From Sulfitobacter sp. DFL-14 (GTDB lineage Bacteria; Pseudomonadota; Alphaproteobacteria; Rhodobacterales; Rhodobacteraceae), in NCBI RefSeq assembly GCF_003335585.1, contig NZ_QBFD01000046.1, positions 459,345-523,344 on the forward strand: a stretch of DNA of 64,000 bases, in the 5' to 3' direction. A model generated the notes under the pieces. The model was given only the letters and a program-made list of their open reading frames with translations. It was not told the DNA's origin and did not search any database. A program made the translations under genes and the position numbers. Positions 8,693 to 17,217 of the stretch are shown piece after piece (within the stretch, counting starts at the first letter, position 1; each line of letters starts with the position of its first letter).

Positions 8693-9604
8693 TCAATACC
8701 CCCGGTTCTGATCGACACGCCCGGGAAGCGGGCTTTTGGCGCGCGTGGCGCGGACCACCTCCAGCGCATGCAGCGCCCCTGCGTGGTGGTCGGTCACAGC
8801 AGCGATATGCGGCGTGACGATCACCCGCGGATCACGCCAGGCCCAATGATCGGCAGGCAGCGGTTCAGGGTTGGTCACATCCAGCATCGCATGCCGCAGC
8901 GCGCCACTGTCCAGCGCGTCACGCATTGCCTGCATGTCCAGCTGCGCCCCGCGCCCGGCATGCACCAGTGCCGCCGCTTCCGGCAGTTTCGCAAACAGAC
9001 CGGCGTTCAGGATGCCGTGCGTCTCGGCCGTTAGCGGCAGCAGGCAGACCAGAATATCGCTCTGGCCCAGAAACCTGTCCAGATCCTGCAGGCCATAAAC
9101 CGGAACATCTGCCACCGCCCGCCCGGAGCGCGACCAGCCGCTGACCTTGAAACCCATGCCGCCCAGCGTCTGTGCCGCCAATGTGCCAATCCGGCCCATG
9201 CCCATGATCCCGACGCGGGCGTCCCGCGCATGCGATACCGCCTGCGGCTTCCATTGGCCCTGCCCTGCCTGTTCCAGATAGGCCGGCATCGTGCGGTGCA
9301 GCATCAATGTCGCCATCACCACCCAGTCGCGCACCATCTCCTCGATACCCGGATCAAGGGCGCGCACCAGTTCCATGCCTGCGGGCAGGACAGGCATCTG
9401 GTCCACTCCGGCCCCGGAACTGATGACGACCCGCAGGTTGGGATAGCGCTGCAGATCTTTCGGTGGTGTCCAGCACAACAGATGCGTGACCTCGGCCGGG
9501 TCGGTGACGGCCTCTTCGCCCACAATGATCTTTTCACCCGCCGCCTCAAAGGCTTCGACCCAGACCGCTGCGCGTTCGGCGCTGGACAGGAACAGCAATG
9601 CCAT
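8693..9604 (-). CDS. D-2-hydroxyacid dehydrogenase, GhrA-like
   Basis: A 303-residue NAD(P)-dependent 2-hydroxyacid dehydrogenase. The nucleotide fold is VGIMGMGRIGTLAAQTLGGMG, with a serine/arginine pair after the second strand (GWSRSGR), which favours NADPH. The catalytic residues are visible as arginine in LVHAGRGAQLD, glutamate in NPEPLP and histidine in VTPHIAAVT. The short length and HW-W-R-D-P region match the glyoxylate/hydroxypyruvate reductase A group, which reduces small 2-oxo acids. Its start codon shares one base with the stop of the aminotransferase (TGATG), so it may reduce the keto acid made by that enzyme. Confidence 0.85.
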   Translation of the reverse strand: MALLFLSSAERAAVWVEAFEAAGEKIIVGEEAVTDPAEVTHLLCWTPPKDLQRYPNLRVVISSGAGVDQMPVLPAGMELVRALDPGIEEMVRDWVVMATLMLHRTMPAYLEQAGQGQWKPQAVSHARDARVGIMGMGRIGTLAAQTLGGMGFKVSGWSRSGRAVADVPVYGLQDLDRFLGQSDILVCLLPLTAETHGILNAGLFAKLPEAAALVHAGRGAQLDMQAMRDALDSGALRHAMLDVTNPEPLPADHWAWRDPRVIVTPHIAAVTDHHAGALHALEVVRATRAKSPLPGRVDQNRGY

Positions 9605-10977
9605 CAGCGCAATACCTCGCGAATTTCGGGATCATCCAGGGTGATATCCAGAACCTTGCGGGTCCGCGCCACGATCTCGTCTATCTCTTCTTCGGTGCAG
9701 CACAGCGGCGGCGCATAGGCAAAGATGCCTTGCGGGAATGACCGCACCACCAGCCCCTGTTCCCAGGCCCGGTCAAACAACCGCGTTGCAGGCTGCACTT
9801 CGGGTGGCAAGGGTGTCTTGCGCGCCTTGTCGGTGACCAGTTCCACCGCCGCCAGCATCCCGCGCCCGCGCACATCGCCAACCAGCGGATGATCGCGCAG
9901 CGTTTCCAGCCCCGCCATCAGGCGTTTGCCTGCGCGTATGCCGTTCTCGAACAGCCCGCCCTCATAAAGCGCCAGCACCTCAAGCGCCACCGCCGCCGAG
10001 ACCGGATGCGCGGAATAGGTGAACCCATGGCCCACGGCCTTGGCCCCTGCACCATCGGCAATCACCTCATAGACATGATCCGACATCAAGACCGCCCCCA
10101 TCGGGACATAGCCCGAGGTCAGCCCCTTGGCGCAGGTCAGCAGGTCGGGCACGATGCCCTCGTCGGCGCTGGCAAAAATCGGGCCGGTGCGGCCAAATGC
10201 CGTAATGACCTCATCGACGACAAAGAGAATGCCAAGTTCGGTGCACAGATCGCGCATCGCCTTGATCCAGCCCGGCGGCGGCACCAGCACGCCACCCGAT
10301 CCCTGGATCGGCTCGACATAGAAGGCCGCAACGCGGTCTTCGCCAATCTCGGCCACCTTGGCTCGCAGCTCGGCGACCGAGGCGTCGATCACCGCCTGCG
10401 GATCATCGCCCAGCGGATTGCGATACAGGTAATGCGACGAAATCTTGTGCTGCCAGGCATAGGGCACGCCGAACCCGTCATGAAAACCGGGCAGCGCCGT
10501 CAGCCCCGCACCCATCGTGGTTGACCCGTGATAGCCCTGCTCGACCGAGATGAACTGGTCACGTTCGGGCTGGCCCAGGGCGTGCCAGTAATAGCGCACA
10601 AAGCGGATTGTACTGTCGACCGCGTCTGACCCGCCAAGGGTGAAATAGACGTGGTTCAGATCGCCCGGCGCACGGTCGGCCAGAGCAGCGGCCAGCCGGA
10701 TCGGGGGTTCCGATCCCAGATCGAAATAACCGGTGGCATAGGGCAGCCTGCGCATCTGCTCGGCGGCGGCCTCAACAACGCTTTCGTGGCCGTATCCGGC
10801 GTTCACACACCAAAGCCCCGCAAACCCGTCCAGCAACTCGCGCCCTTCGCTGTCGGTGACAGTGGCCCCTTTGGCCGACCGCAAGACGCGCACGCCGCGC
10901 GCCTCGTGGCCGCGGAAGGACGACACCGGATGAACAAGATGCTGGCGGTCCAGCTCGACAAGAGAATTGGTCAACAT
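9604..10977 (-). CDS. Class III (omega) aminotransferase
   Basis: A 457-residue PLP enzyme. It has GFAGLWCVNAGYGH near the N-terminus, the phosphate and cofactor loop FTLGGSDAVDSTIRF, YHGSTTMGAGLTA, the PLP aspartate in LGILFVVDEVITAFGRTG and the Schiff-base lysine in LLTCAKGLTSGYVPMGAV. These are features of the omega-amino-acid/polyamine-pyruvate aminotransferase group, for example SpuC and beta-alanine-pyruvate enzymes. It moves a terminal amino group to pyruvate or a similar acceptor in the cytosol. AGGA lies six bases before the ATG. It follows the GNAT gene by 17 bp and overlaps the GhrA-like gene, placing it mid-operon in an amine degradation set. Confidence 0.88.
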   Translation of the reverse strand: MLTNSLVELDRQHLVHPVSSFRGHEARGVRVLRSAKGATVTDSEGRELLDGFAGLWCVNAGYGHESVVEAAAEQMRRLPYATGYFDLGSEPPIRLAAALADRAPGDLNHVYFTLGGSDAVDSTIRFVRYYWHALGQPERDQFISVEQGYHGSTTMGAGLTALPGFHDGFGVPYAWQHKISSHYLYRNPLGDDPQAVIDASVAELRAKVAEIGEDRVAAFYVEPIQGSGGVLVPPPGWIKAMRDLCTELGILFVVDEVITAFGRTGPIFASADEGIVPDLLTCAKGLTSGYVPMGAVLMSDHVYEVIADGAGAKAVGHGFTYSAHPVSAAVALEVLALYEGGLFENGIRAGKRLMAGLETLRDHPLVGDVRGRGMLAAVELVTDKARKTPLPPEVQPATRLFDRAWEQGLVVRSFPQGIFAYAPPLCCTEEEIDEIVARTRKVLDITLDDPEIREVLR

Positions 10978-10994
10978 TTCACGTCCTATTCAGG

Positions 10995-11840
10995 TTATCC
11001 CAGCGCCTGCGACACAAGGGCATAGGTTTTAAAATCTGACGGGGCACGCGTCTGCGCCGCCCGTTTCATGGCAATGCCACCACCTGCGGCCAGCAGACCC
11101 AGCCGCGTTGCGGTCTCGCCCATGCCCGCGTCGTCGGGCAGGTCAACACGCAGGAAACCGCCCGCGCAGCGGCGCGCCGCCTCGGCCATCAGCGCCGCAG
11201 CGCTGGCCACGTCCCGTGCCACCACCGGCCCCAGCACCCGCCCGCGCCCGAATTCGCGCAGCAGGGCAAATCCGTTTTCACACAGCAACACCTCGCCCTG
11301 CGCGGCAATCGCTGCCAGCAGTCCCGCCCGCGACATGCCCGAGGCCTGCAAATCCTGTGCCGCCAGCCTCGCAATATCCTGTGCGCTGCCGGTTCGGACG
11401 GGCAATTCAGGCGTCGCCGACTGCGCGATCCCCTGCTGCTGCTGTACCTCTCCATAGGCCACGAAACCCAGCTTTTCATACAGCGGCAACCCGTCTGCGG
11501 TGGCGATCAGGCGCAATTCACGCGCACCACCAAGGGCAATTACCTGCTCCATCAGCGCCCGCCCCAGCCCGCGCCCGCGCATGCGTGCATCAACGATAAT
11601 CATGTTCATCGTCGCCACATCGCCAAAGATCGAACACAGCGCGGTGCCCACAACTTTGCCGTCCTGCAGCGCCACAACACCCTTGGACACCGACAGCGTC
11701 AACTGCCAATCCTCGGCGCGATGCGGCCAGCCGGCCTCACCCGACAGACGCAGGGCACCGTCCAGATGAGCGGCCTCAAAGGCCGTGATCTGAATATCGT
11801 CTTGCGACGGCATGGCCGGTTCGGGTTTGATAACGGTCAT
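10995..11840 (-). CDS. GNAT-family N-acetyltransferase with C-terminal second GNAT-like domain
   Basis: A 281-residue acetyltransferase. Residues up to about 140 form a standard GNAT fold with the acetyl-CoA loop in IIVDARMRGRGLGRALM and LYEKLGFVAYGE. The C-terminal half resembles the second, degenerate GNAT domain of YitH-like proteins. The ATG at 11840 was chosen because AGAGGA lies eight bases upstream; the ATG nine bases earlier abuts that site and the far upstream start lacks one. In an operon with a deacylase and an aminotransferase it may acetylate an amine intermediate, but the substrate is not visible from sequence. Confidence 0.8.
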   Translation of the reverse strand: MTVIKPEPAMPSQDDIQITAFEAAHLDGALRLSGEAGWPHRAEDWQLTLSVSKGVVALQDGKVVGTALCSIFGDVATMNMIIVDARMRGRGLGRALMEQVIALGGARELRLIATADGLPLYEKLGFVAYGEVQQQQGIAQSATPELPVRTGSAQDIARLAAQDLQASGMSRAGLLAAIAAQGEVLLCENGFALLREFGRGRVLGPVVARDVASAAALMAEAARRCAGGFLRVDLPDDAGMGETATRLGLLAAGGGIAMKRAAQTRAPSDFKTYALVSQALG

Positions 11841-11973
11841 TAAATCCATCCTCTTTGGCCCCAATCTAGGCCCGTACAAGCGGCAGTTTTATTTTGATCC
11901 CCGCCCTTCGCGGTAGTTTTCTGTTGCAGCACAACTGCGCCGCCGCAGAAAATGCCGCGCACAGCAGCGCGGA

Positions 11974-13086
11974 TCAGGCCGACAGTTGACGCCCCAGCGC
12001 CAGGATCATCGCAACCGCGCCTGCCAGTTCGTCTTCGGTCAGATATTCTTCGGGCCGGTGCGCACGGGCGATGTCGCCGGGCCCGCAGATGACCGAGGCG
12101 ATGCCCGCCTGCTGGAAAAGCCCCGCCTCGGTGCCGAAACTGACAGCCCCCAAGGGCTCATGCCCCGAGATGTGCGTGGCCAGTGCGGCCAGCGGATGAT
12201 CCGCCTCCAGTGACAGCGCCGGATAAGTCGACAGCCATTCGCCGCGCACCCCCGGCCCCAGTGCCGCCATCACCGGTGCCAGCAGCGTTTTTGGATCAAC
12301 ACCGGCAATCGCCCGCGCCTCGATGCTGGCTTCGGCGTGATCGGGGATGATGTTCAGCGCCTGACCGCCCTGCACCGTGCCGATCTGAAGACTGGAATAG
12401 GGCGGCGCGAAACGGTCATCCTGCGGCCCTTCACGCAGCGCCTCGGCCTGCGTGCGCGCAACGGACAGCGCAGGCAACAGCGCATGAATGGCATTGTCAC
12501 CCTGATCGGGGCGCGAACTGTGGCCCGACCGTCCCTCCGCCACCAGCCGCAGCGCCGCCTTGCCCTTATGCGCCAGAACCGGCACCAGCCCGGTCGGCTC
12601 TCCGACGATGCAGCCCAGGGGCGGCGTGCATAGATCCGGCAGCGCCGCAATCATATGCGGCACCCCGCGACAGCCCGCCTCCTCGTCATAGGACAGCGCG
12701 ATATGAACAGGGGCGGACAGCTCCATTCCGACCAGCTCGGGCACGGCGGCCAGCACCGCAGCCACATAGCCTTTCATGTCGCAACTGCCCCGCCCGATCA
12801 GCCGCCCCCCGTCACGGCGCAGGACAAAGGGATCGCCCAGCCACTCCGGCTCGCCCGCCGGAACCACGTCGACATGGCCCGACAATATATAGCCGGGCCG
12901 CGACGCATCCCCGATGGTGGCGAACAGATTGTACCGGTCGCCTTCCGGCCCCTTGAGCAGGTGAAAGGGCACCCCGTGTTTGCGCAGGTAATTCGCAACA
13001 AACTGCATCAACCCGTCATTGGGCGTGCCAACCACGCTGGGAAAGCCGACAAGCTGCTCCAGCAATGCGGCACCCGATGCCTGCAT
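11974..13086 (-). CDS. M20-family N-acyl-amino-acid deacylase (ArgE-like)
   Basis: A 370-residue M20 metallohydrolase close to acetylornithine deacetylase. The di-zinc site is visible: histidine and aspartate in YILSGHVDVVP, aspartate in RGSCDMKGYVAAV, paired glutamates in LSYDEEAGCRG, VGEPTGL, and the final histidine in DIARAHRPEEYL. A dimerisation domain lies between. It removes acyl groups from N-acyl amino acids. The start at 13086 follows GGAG by eight bases and lies five bases after the cupin stop. Since it sits in a catabolic run rather than with arginine genes, an N-acetylated amine substrate is as likely as acetylornithine. Confidence 0.85.
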   Translation of the reverse strand: MQASGAALLEQLVGFPSVVGTPNDGLMQFVANYLRKHGVPFHLLKGPEGDRYNLFATIGDASRPGYILSGHVDVVPAGEPEWLGDPFVLRRDGGRLIGRGSCDMKGYVAAVLAAVPELVGMELSAPVHIALSYDEEAGCRGVPHMIAALPDLCTPPLGCIVGEPTGLVPVLAHKGKAALRLVAEGRSGHSSRPDQGDNAIHALLPALSVARTQAEALREGPQDDRFAPPYSSLQIGTVQGGQALNIIPDHAEASIEARAIAGVDPKTLLAPVMAALGPGVRGEWLSTYPALSLEADHPLAALATHISGHEPLGAVSFGTEAGLFQQAGIASVICGPGDIARAHRPEEYLTEDELAGAVAMILALGRQLSA

Positions 13087-13091
13087 CACGC

Positions 13092-13472
13092 TCACTCCGC
13101 GACGGGGGTTGCGGTGACATAGATCTTGCGCAGGGTCTCCAGTGTTTTCCACTGGCCCACAAAGCCCGGCTTCATCACAAAGCTGTCGCCCGCACCAAAG
13201 CTGAAAGTTCCGCCGCCGTCTTCGCTGATCTCGACGCGTCCGGACAGGATATGGCAGAATTCAAAGGTTTCGCCTTTCATCGACTTTGTCGTGCCGGGCG
13301 TGGCTTCCCATACGCCGGTGCGAATCTGACCCCATTGCGCGGCTTCGGCCCAGTCTTCGTCCTGCGCCCATGTGCGAAAGGCTGGCGCGCCCTCGATCAG
13401 GCGGTCGGGGGCCGCCACATCTTCGCGGGGGGCGAATTCGGGGGCGGTATCAATCGGAACAATAAGGGACAT
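13092..13472 (-). CDS. Small cupin (DUF861/EutQ-like)
   Basis: A 126-residue single-domain cupin of the DUF861 type. The core reads EFCHILSGRVEISEDGG and FGAGDSFVMKPGFVGQWKTLE, with the tryptophan-rich second motif and the KIYV tail typical of this group. Members include domains of ureidoglycine aminohydrolase and EutQ, and many free-standing ones near amine oxidoreductases whose function is unknown. The ATG at 13472 has only a weak ribosome site, but upstream codons do not look coding. It is the first gene of a likely operon running to the FAD oxidoreductase at 7252. Confidence 0.78.
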   Translation of the reverse strand: MSLIVPIDTAPEFAPREDVAAPDRLIEGAPAFRTWAQDEDWAEAAQWGQIRTGVWEATPGTTKSMKGETFEFCHILSGRVEISEDGGGTFSFGAGDSFVMKPGFVGQWKTLETLRKIYVTATPVAE

Positions 13473-13565
13473 AGTGAGGTCTTTCTGCTGGTGCGCCAAC
13501 CGGCGCGTTGATCTGCCCGGACAAAATGCACCAGCCTGTCCGGCGATCTTGGCCAAAGTTGCCGT

Positions 13566-13587
13566 TCCGGCGGCAGGTCCTGCCGGA
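13566..13587. promoter_or_regulatory. Nested palindrome upstream of the cupin gene
   Basis: CGGCAGG-T-CCTGCCG (13571-13585) is a perfect 15-bp palindrome, nested in TCCGGC (13566-13571)/GCCGGA (13582-13587). It lies about 100 bp upstream of the cupin start and 120 bp past the MOSC fusion stop. It could be an operator for the cupin operon or a terminator of the upstream operon. Confidence 0.35.
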
Positions 13588-13689
13588 TGCTGCCCGCCCG
13601 GCGCAATTTCATGCTCGCGATTCCGTAAACAGGGTAAGCCCGGTGGCACACGTCAGGTGAACCGTGGCCACGAACCGGCAAACCCCTGC

Positions 13690-13708
13690 AAACATGGAAA
13701 CTATGTTT
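13690..13708. promoter_or_regulatory. AT-rich inverted repeat at the end of the MOSC fusion gene
   Basis: AAACAT (13690-13695) and ATGTTT (13703-13708) flank seven bases and overlap the MOSC fusion stop codon. The role is unclear: possible operator for the next operon. Confidence 0.25.
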
Positions 13709-15887
13709 ACCGGTCGTGGATCAGGATCGAATCGTCCGTTTCACTGACCACACAGATGGTCAGTTTCCCGCAACCGGCAGGCGCATTGCGCGGGGTGCCA
13801 TCGACAAGATCGAATTCGGCGAAATGCACGGGACAAACGATGTGACCATCCGCCACGAAACCATCCGACAAGGAAGCCACGGCATGCGGGCAGGCATCCG
13901 CAACCGCATGGACCTGACCACTGATGCGGGTGACGGCCAGAGCGCCAAGCTTGGGGTCATCGACACGCAGCACCGCGCCCTCCGCCACAGCGGAGCCCGC
14001 GACAAGGAAGCGTCCCGGCCCGGTTGGCTTAGGCGGCTGACGGCGCGCGGTCTTTGGTTGTGGTGCGGAATCGAAACGATGAATCTCCTGCGGGCGGTCG
14101 ATGCCGATCGCAAAATCGCCAAAGTCCCAAAATGGCCGGTCCCTGTCCCCGGGTCCGCTGCAAAGGCGGGCTTTCGCAGTCGGGCGCCCGGCAATTTGAA
14201 TCCGTTTGCCAAATTGATCCGACCAGAACCGCAGGGGCGCGCGGGCCGAAAGTGGCTGACCCAGCATTGCACGCACACAGGCGCGCGCCTGATCATTGGC
14301 GTTCTGCCAGCTTTCGATCCGCGCGAGGCCTGCCGGGCCGGGTTGTGACGCCACATCGCCAATCGCATGGATGAGCGGATTGCTGGTCGTGCCAGCCGCA
14401 TCCGTGCTGATCCCTCCGTCACAGGCGATTCCGGCCTGGCGACCCAGATCATCGTTGGGCGCGATCCCCACGGCTATCAGCAGCATGTCAGCCGTGATCT
14501 CACTGTCGCCGATCATGGCACGGACCGCGTTGTCATCCACAGAGAATTCAGCGCTGACGCCCAGGCGAAGATCAACACCATGGCTGCGGTGCAAGGCGGC
14601 AAGGTGATCGGAAACCGCAGGCGGCAACAGGCGGTGGGCCAGCGCCGGTCCACGCACCAGAACCGTCACCTCGATCCCGGCGGAACGGGCGGCGGCGGCG
14701 GCCTCCATCGCGATCCAGCCGCCCCCGAGGATCAGCAAGCGGCGTGGCGCGGCCAGAGCGATGGCGCGTGCATCATCGCGGGTGCGCAGCCTGTGCACGC
14801 GCGGACCGGACAGCGCCATCGGGTTCCGCGCCCGCCCGCCGGTCGCGAGGATCAGCCGCGCGTAGTCGCGATTGCTGCCATCGGCCAGGGTCACCCGGCA
14901 GCGATCCGCATCCACCCCCACGACCCGCTGGCCGAGGCAGAGGTCGATGTTCAGGCGCTTTGCCTCATCCGGGGTCATCGCATCGGTCTGCGGGGCGCTC
15001 TGGAACAGCGTCTTTGACAGTTCCGGCCGCTCGTATGGCGGATGCGCCTCGTCGCCGATCAGTTGTACCGGTCCGCGATGGCCTGCCTCGCGCAAGGAAC
15101 GTGCCGCCATCGCGCCGGCCTGTCCCGCGCCCACAATCACGATCGGCCGGGGCTGCGGCAGTTCAAGCCGTTGGCCAAGCTCAATCGCGCCTTCGGTCTC
15201 GATGACACAATAGATGCCAAGATTGCGTTGAAACCGATCCACAAGCGTCCGCAAAACGTCGGGATCGCCCGGCAGTTCACCCTGTGCCAGCGTGGTAAAC
15301 CCGCATCTTCCACAATGGGAGACACCGCGCAGCGTGACATTCCCGATCCGGAAACGCTGGCCGAGCAGGTTGTATTCCGGAATACCCTCCGGGGCATCCG
15401 GCAAATCGACCACGATGTTCGGACGAAAGCGGCGCGCATCCATGTTGCTTTGCGGAAGCATGCGGGACAATTGCGCCAGCGCCTGCCGGCTGATCAGATG
15501 CACCGGCGCCATGGTGTAGCGCGGCCGGGCCGCTGTACCATCTGCCAGCGCTGTGCCATGTCGCCGGACCTGAACCGAGCGGCCGAAATGCAACGACAGC
15601 ATGTCACGGGCCGCCTCGCTTTCCGCATCCAGCCAGACCTGTCCATCGGATGAAATCTGGGGTCGGTCGTCGCTGATCCGTGCCCGGATATCGGGTGCCC
15701 GGTTCCAGCGGGGATCGCGCACCGGATAGGCCGTCTCGCCCGTCTCCGCATCGAAAAGCCCATGGGTCCGGTCACCAACCGGCCCGCCCTTGACCATCCG
15801 GAGAGTCTCGCAGGGCTCGCCGCCCAGTGTGCTGAGCGGATAGCGCCAGAGGGCGGTCACAATTGCATCGTCGAACATCGCGGTCAT
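13707..15887 (-). CDS. MOSC (mARC-type) - ferredoxin reductase - Rieske ferredoxin fusion
   Basis: A 726-residue three-part protein. Residues 1-245 are an mARC/YcbX-type MOSC domain: ALWRYPLSTLGG, then ARRFRPNIVVD and SHCGRCGFTTL. C195 is the expected molybdenum ligand within the C-x-R-C pattern of mARC enzymes. Residues 246-560 are a BphA4/rubredoxin-reductase-like flavoprotein (PIVIVGAGQAGAMAARSL, HPPYERPELSKTLF, NAD fold LLILGGGWIAMEAAAAA, IHAIGDVASQPG). Residues 626-726 are a Rieske domain with C666-x-H668-x16-C685-x2-H688. Known mARC enzymes reduce N-hydroxylated compounds with electrons from cytochrome b5 and its reductase, and YcbX carries a plant-type ferredoxin domain. This fusion could be a self-sufficient version, or its reductase half could serve a Rieske oxygenase. 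It starts five bases after the FAD oxidoreductase stop, as the last gene of the ABC importer operon. Confidence 0.85.
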   Translation of the reverse strand: MTAMFDDAIVTALWRYPLSTLGGEPCETLRMVKGGPVGDRTHGLFDAETGETAYPVRDPRWNRAPDIRARISDDRPQISSDGQVWLDAESEAARDMLSLHFGRSVQVRRHGTALADGTAARPRYTMAPVHLISRQALAQLSRMLPQSNMDARRFRPNIVVDLPDAPEGIPEYNLLGQRFRIGNVTLRGVSHCGRCGFTTLAQGELPGDPDVLRTLVDRFQRNLGIYCVIETEGAIELGQRLELPQPRPIVIVGAGQAGAMAARSLREAGHRGPVQLIGDEAHPPYERPELSKTLFQSAPQTDAMTPDEAKRLNIDLCLGQRVVGVDADRCRVTLADGSNRDYARLILATGGRARNPMALSGPRVHRLRTRDDARAIALAAPRRLLILGGGWIAMEAAAAARSAGIEVTVLVRGPALAHRLLPPAVSDHLAALHRSHGVDLRLGVSAEFSVDDNAVRAMIGDSEITADMLLIAVGIAPNDDLGRQAGIACDGGISTDAAGTTSNPLIHAIGDVASQPGPAGLARIESWQNANDQARACVRAMLGQPLSARAPLRFWSDQFGKRIQIAGRPTAKARLCSGPGDRDRPFWDFGDFAIGIDRPQEIHRFDSAPQPKTARRQPPKPTGPGRFLVAGSAVAEGAVLRVDDPKLGALAVTRISGQVHAVADACPHAVASLSDGFVADGHIVCPVHFAEFDLVDGTPRNAPAGCGKLTICVVSETDDSILIHDR

Positions 15888-15892
15888 CCGCT

Positions 15893-17206
15893 TTATCGTT
15901 TGCTACGCCACCATGCGATGCGGTCCTGCAGGGCATAGCCCCTGATGATCGCGGGCATGAACCACGGGTTGCCCCGGTAGAGCGGCACCGCAGCAGGCGG
16001 GCGGGAGAACAGCGCGGAACGGCCCTCTTCGCCATTGCCCAACAATCTGTGCGCCGCGCGGGTGCCGACCCAGGGTGCCCAGACGACACCCGAGCCGCAG
16101 AACCCGCTGGCATAGACGATCCCGTCCTTTTCAAAGATCCGGGGCAGCATGTCGCGGTTCATCGCCACATTGCCATACCAGCTGTGCGACAGATGCACCC
16201 CGTCCAGCTCGGGGAAGAGTTCGGCCAGCCCCCGGCGCAGCCGCTGTGTCGGCACGGTGGCGTCGCCCCCATGCCCGCTTTCGCGCCCGCCCAGCAGGAT
16301 GCGTTTGCCGTCTGGTGTGGGGCGGTAGTAATAGCCCAGCTGCCGCCCCTCGCCCATCATCATGCGTTGCGGCATCAGCCGGTCCATCACCTCGGGTGAC
16401 AGCTCTTCGGTGACGATGATCCGGCTGCGCACGGGCACCAGACGCCGGCGCAGATAGGGTGCGGCACCATCGGTGTACCCGTTGGTGCAGACCAGTACCT
16501 GCCGCGCCTCGACCGTGCCCGACGGGGTCTGAACGCGAAATGTCGCGCCCTCGCGACTGATCGCCGTGACCGGGGTATTCCCGTGCACGGCGACACCGGC
16601 GGCCAGTGCCAATTGCAACAGGCCTGCATGAAACTTGCCCGGATGCAGCCCGCCGATGTCCTTGCGGACAACGCCGCCACGATAAAAGCCGGAGCCGATA
16701 TATTGCTCCTGTTCGCCGTGGGGAACCGCATAGGTCTCGATGCCCAGCCGTTTCGCCAGGGCCTCGGCGCCACGGGCCATGGTGTCGTATTGGCCAAACC
16801 CCAGCGCTCCCTTGAACAAGCCTGTCAGCCGGAAGTCGCAGTCGATCTCCTCGCTGCGAATGAAGTCATACAGGAATTCCCGCGCGGTCTTGCTCTCGGC
16901 TTCGATGGCATAGGCGGTGGCCTCGTCAAAGGTCCTTGTTATCGCGGCATGGCTGGGACGGATCGAGCCACTGGTGATGCCGCCGTTGCGCGAGGATGCG
17001 CCCTCGCCCGGGTGCATCGCGTCAAAGGCCGCGACCGAGCGGCCCGCCCGGGCCAGGGTCAATCCCGCAGCCAGCCCGGCATATCCGGCGCCGACAATCG
17101 CCACGTCCACCGACCGGGCGGGGGGCTGTACAGGCGCCGGTCCGGGCGGGGCCGCTTCCCACCAGAACGGTGTCGCCTTGTCAGCAAGCCGGGGTGTTTT
17201 GGCCAT
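15893..17206 (-). CDS. FAD-dependent amine oxidoreductase (PuuB/OrdL-like)
   Basis: A 437-residue DAO-family flavoprotein. The FAD fold is VDVAIVGAGYAGLAAGLTLARAGRS, followed by GEGASSRNGGITSG, a loop found in gamma-glutamylputrescine oxidoreductase and related enzymes. LVCTNGYTDG and IVYASGFCGSGVVWAPWVG complete it. The initial W-W-E-A-A-P-P segment is also typical of this group. It probably oxidises an amine or imino acid to an imine with release of aldehyde or ketone. It begins 11 bp after the permease gene and ends five bases before the MOSC fusion, so it most likely acts on what the importer brings in. Confidence 0.85.
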   Translation of the reverse strand: MAKTPRLADKATPFWWEAAPPGPAPVQPPARSVDVAIVGAGYAGLAAGLTLARAGRSVAAFDAMHPGEGASSRNGGITSGSIRPSHAAITRTFDEATAYAIEAESKTAREFLYDFIRSEEIDCDFRLTGLFKGALGFGQYDTMARGAEALAKRLGIETYAVPHGEQEQYIGSGFYRGGVVRKDIGGLHPGKFHAGLLQLALAAGVAVHGNTPVTAISREGATFRVQTPSGTVEARQVLVCTNGYTDGAAPYLRRRLVPVRSRIIVTEELSPEVMDRLMPQRMMMGEGRQLGYYYRPTPDGKRILLGGRESGHGGDATVPTQRLRRGLAELFPELDGVHLSHSWYGNVAMNRDMLPRIFEKDGIVYASGFCGSGVVWAPWVGTRAAHRLLGNGEEGRSALFSRPPAAVPLYRGNPWFMPAIIRGYALQDRIAWWRSKR

Positions 17207-17217
17207 CGTATATCCTA

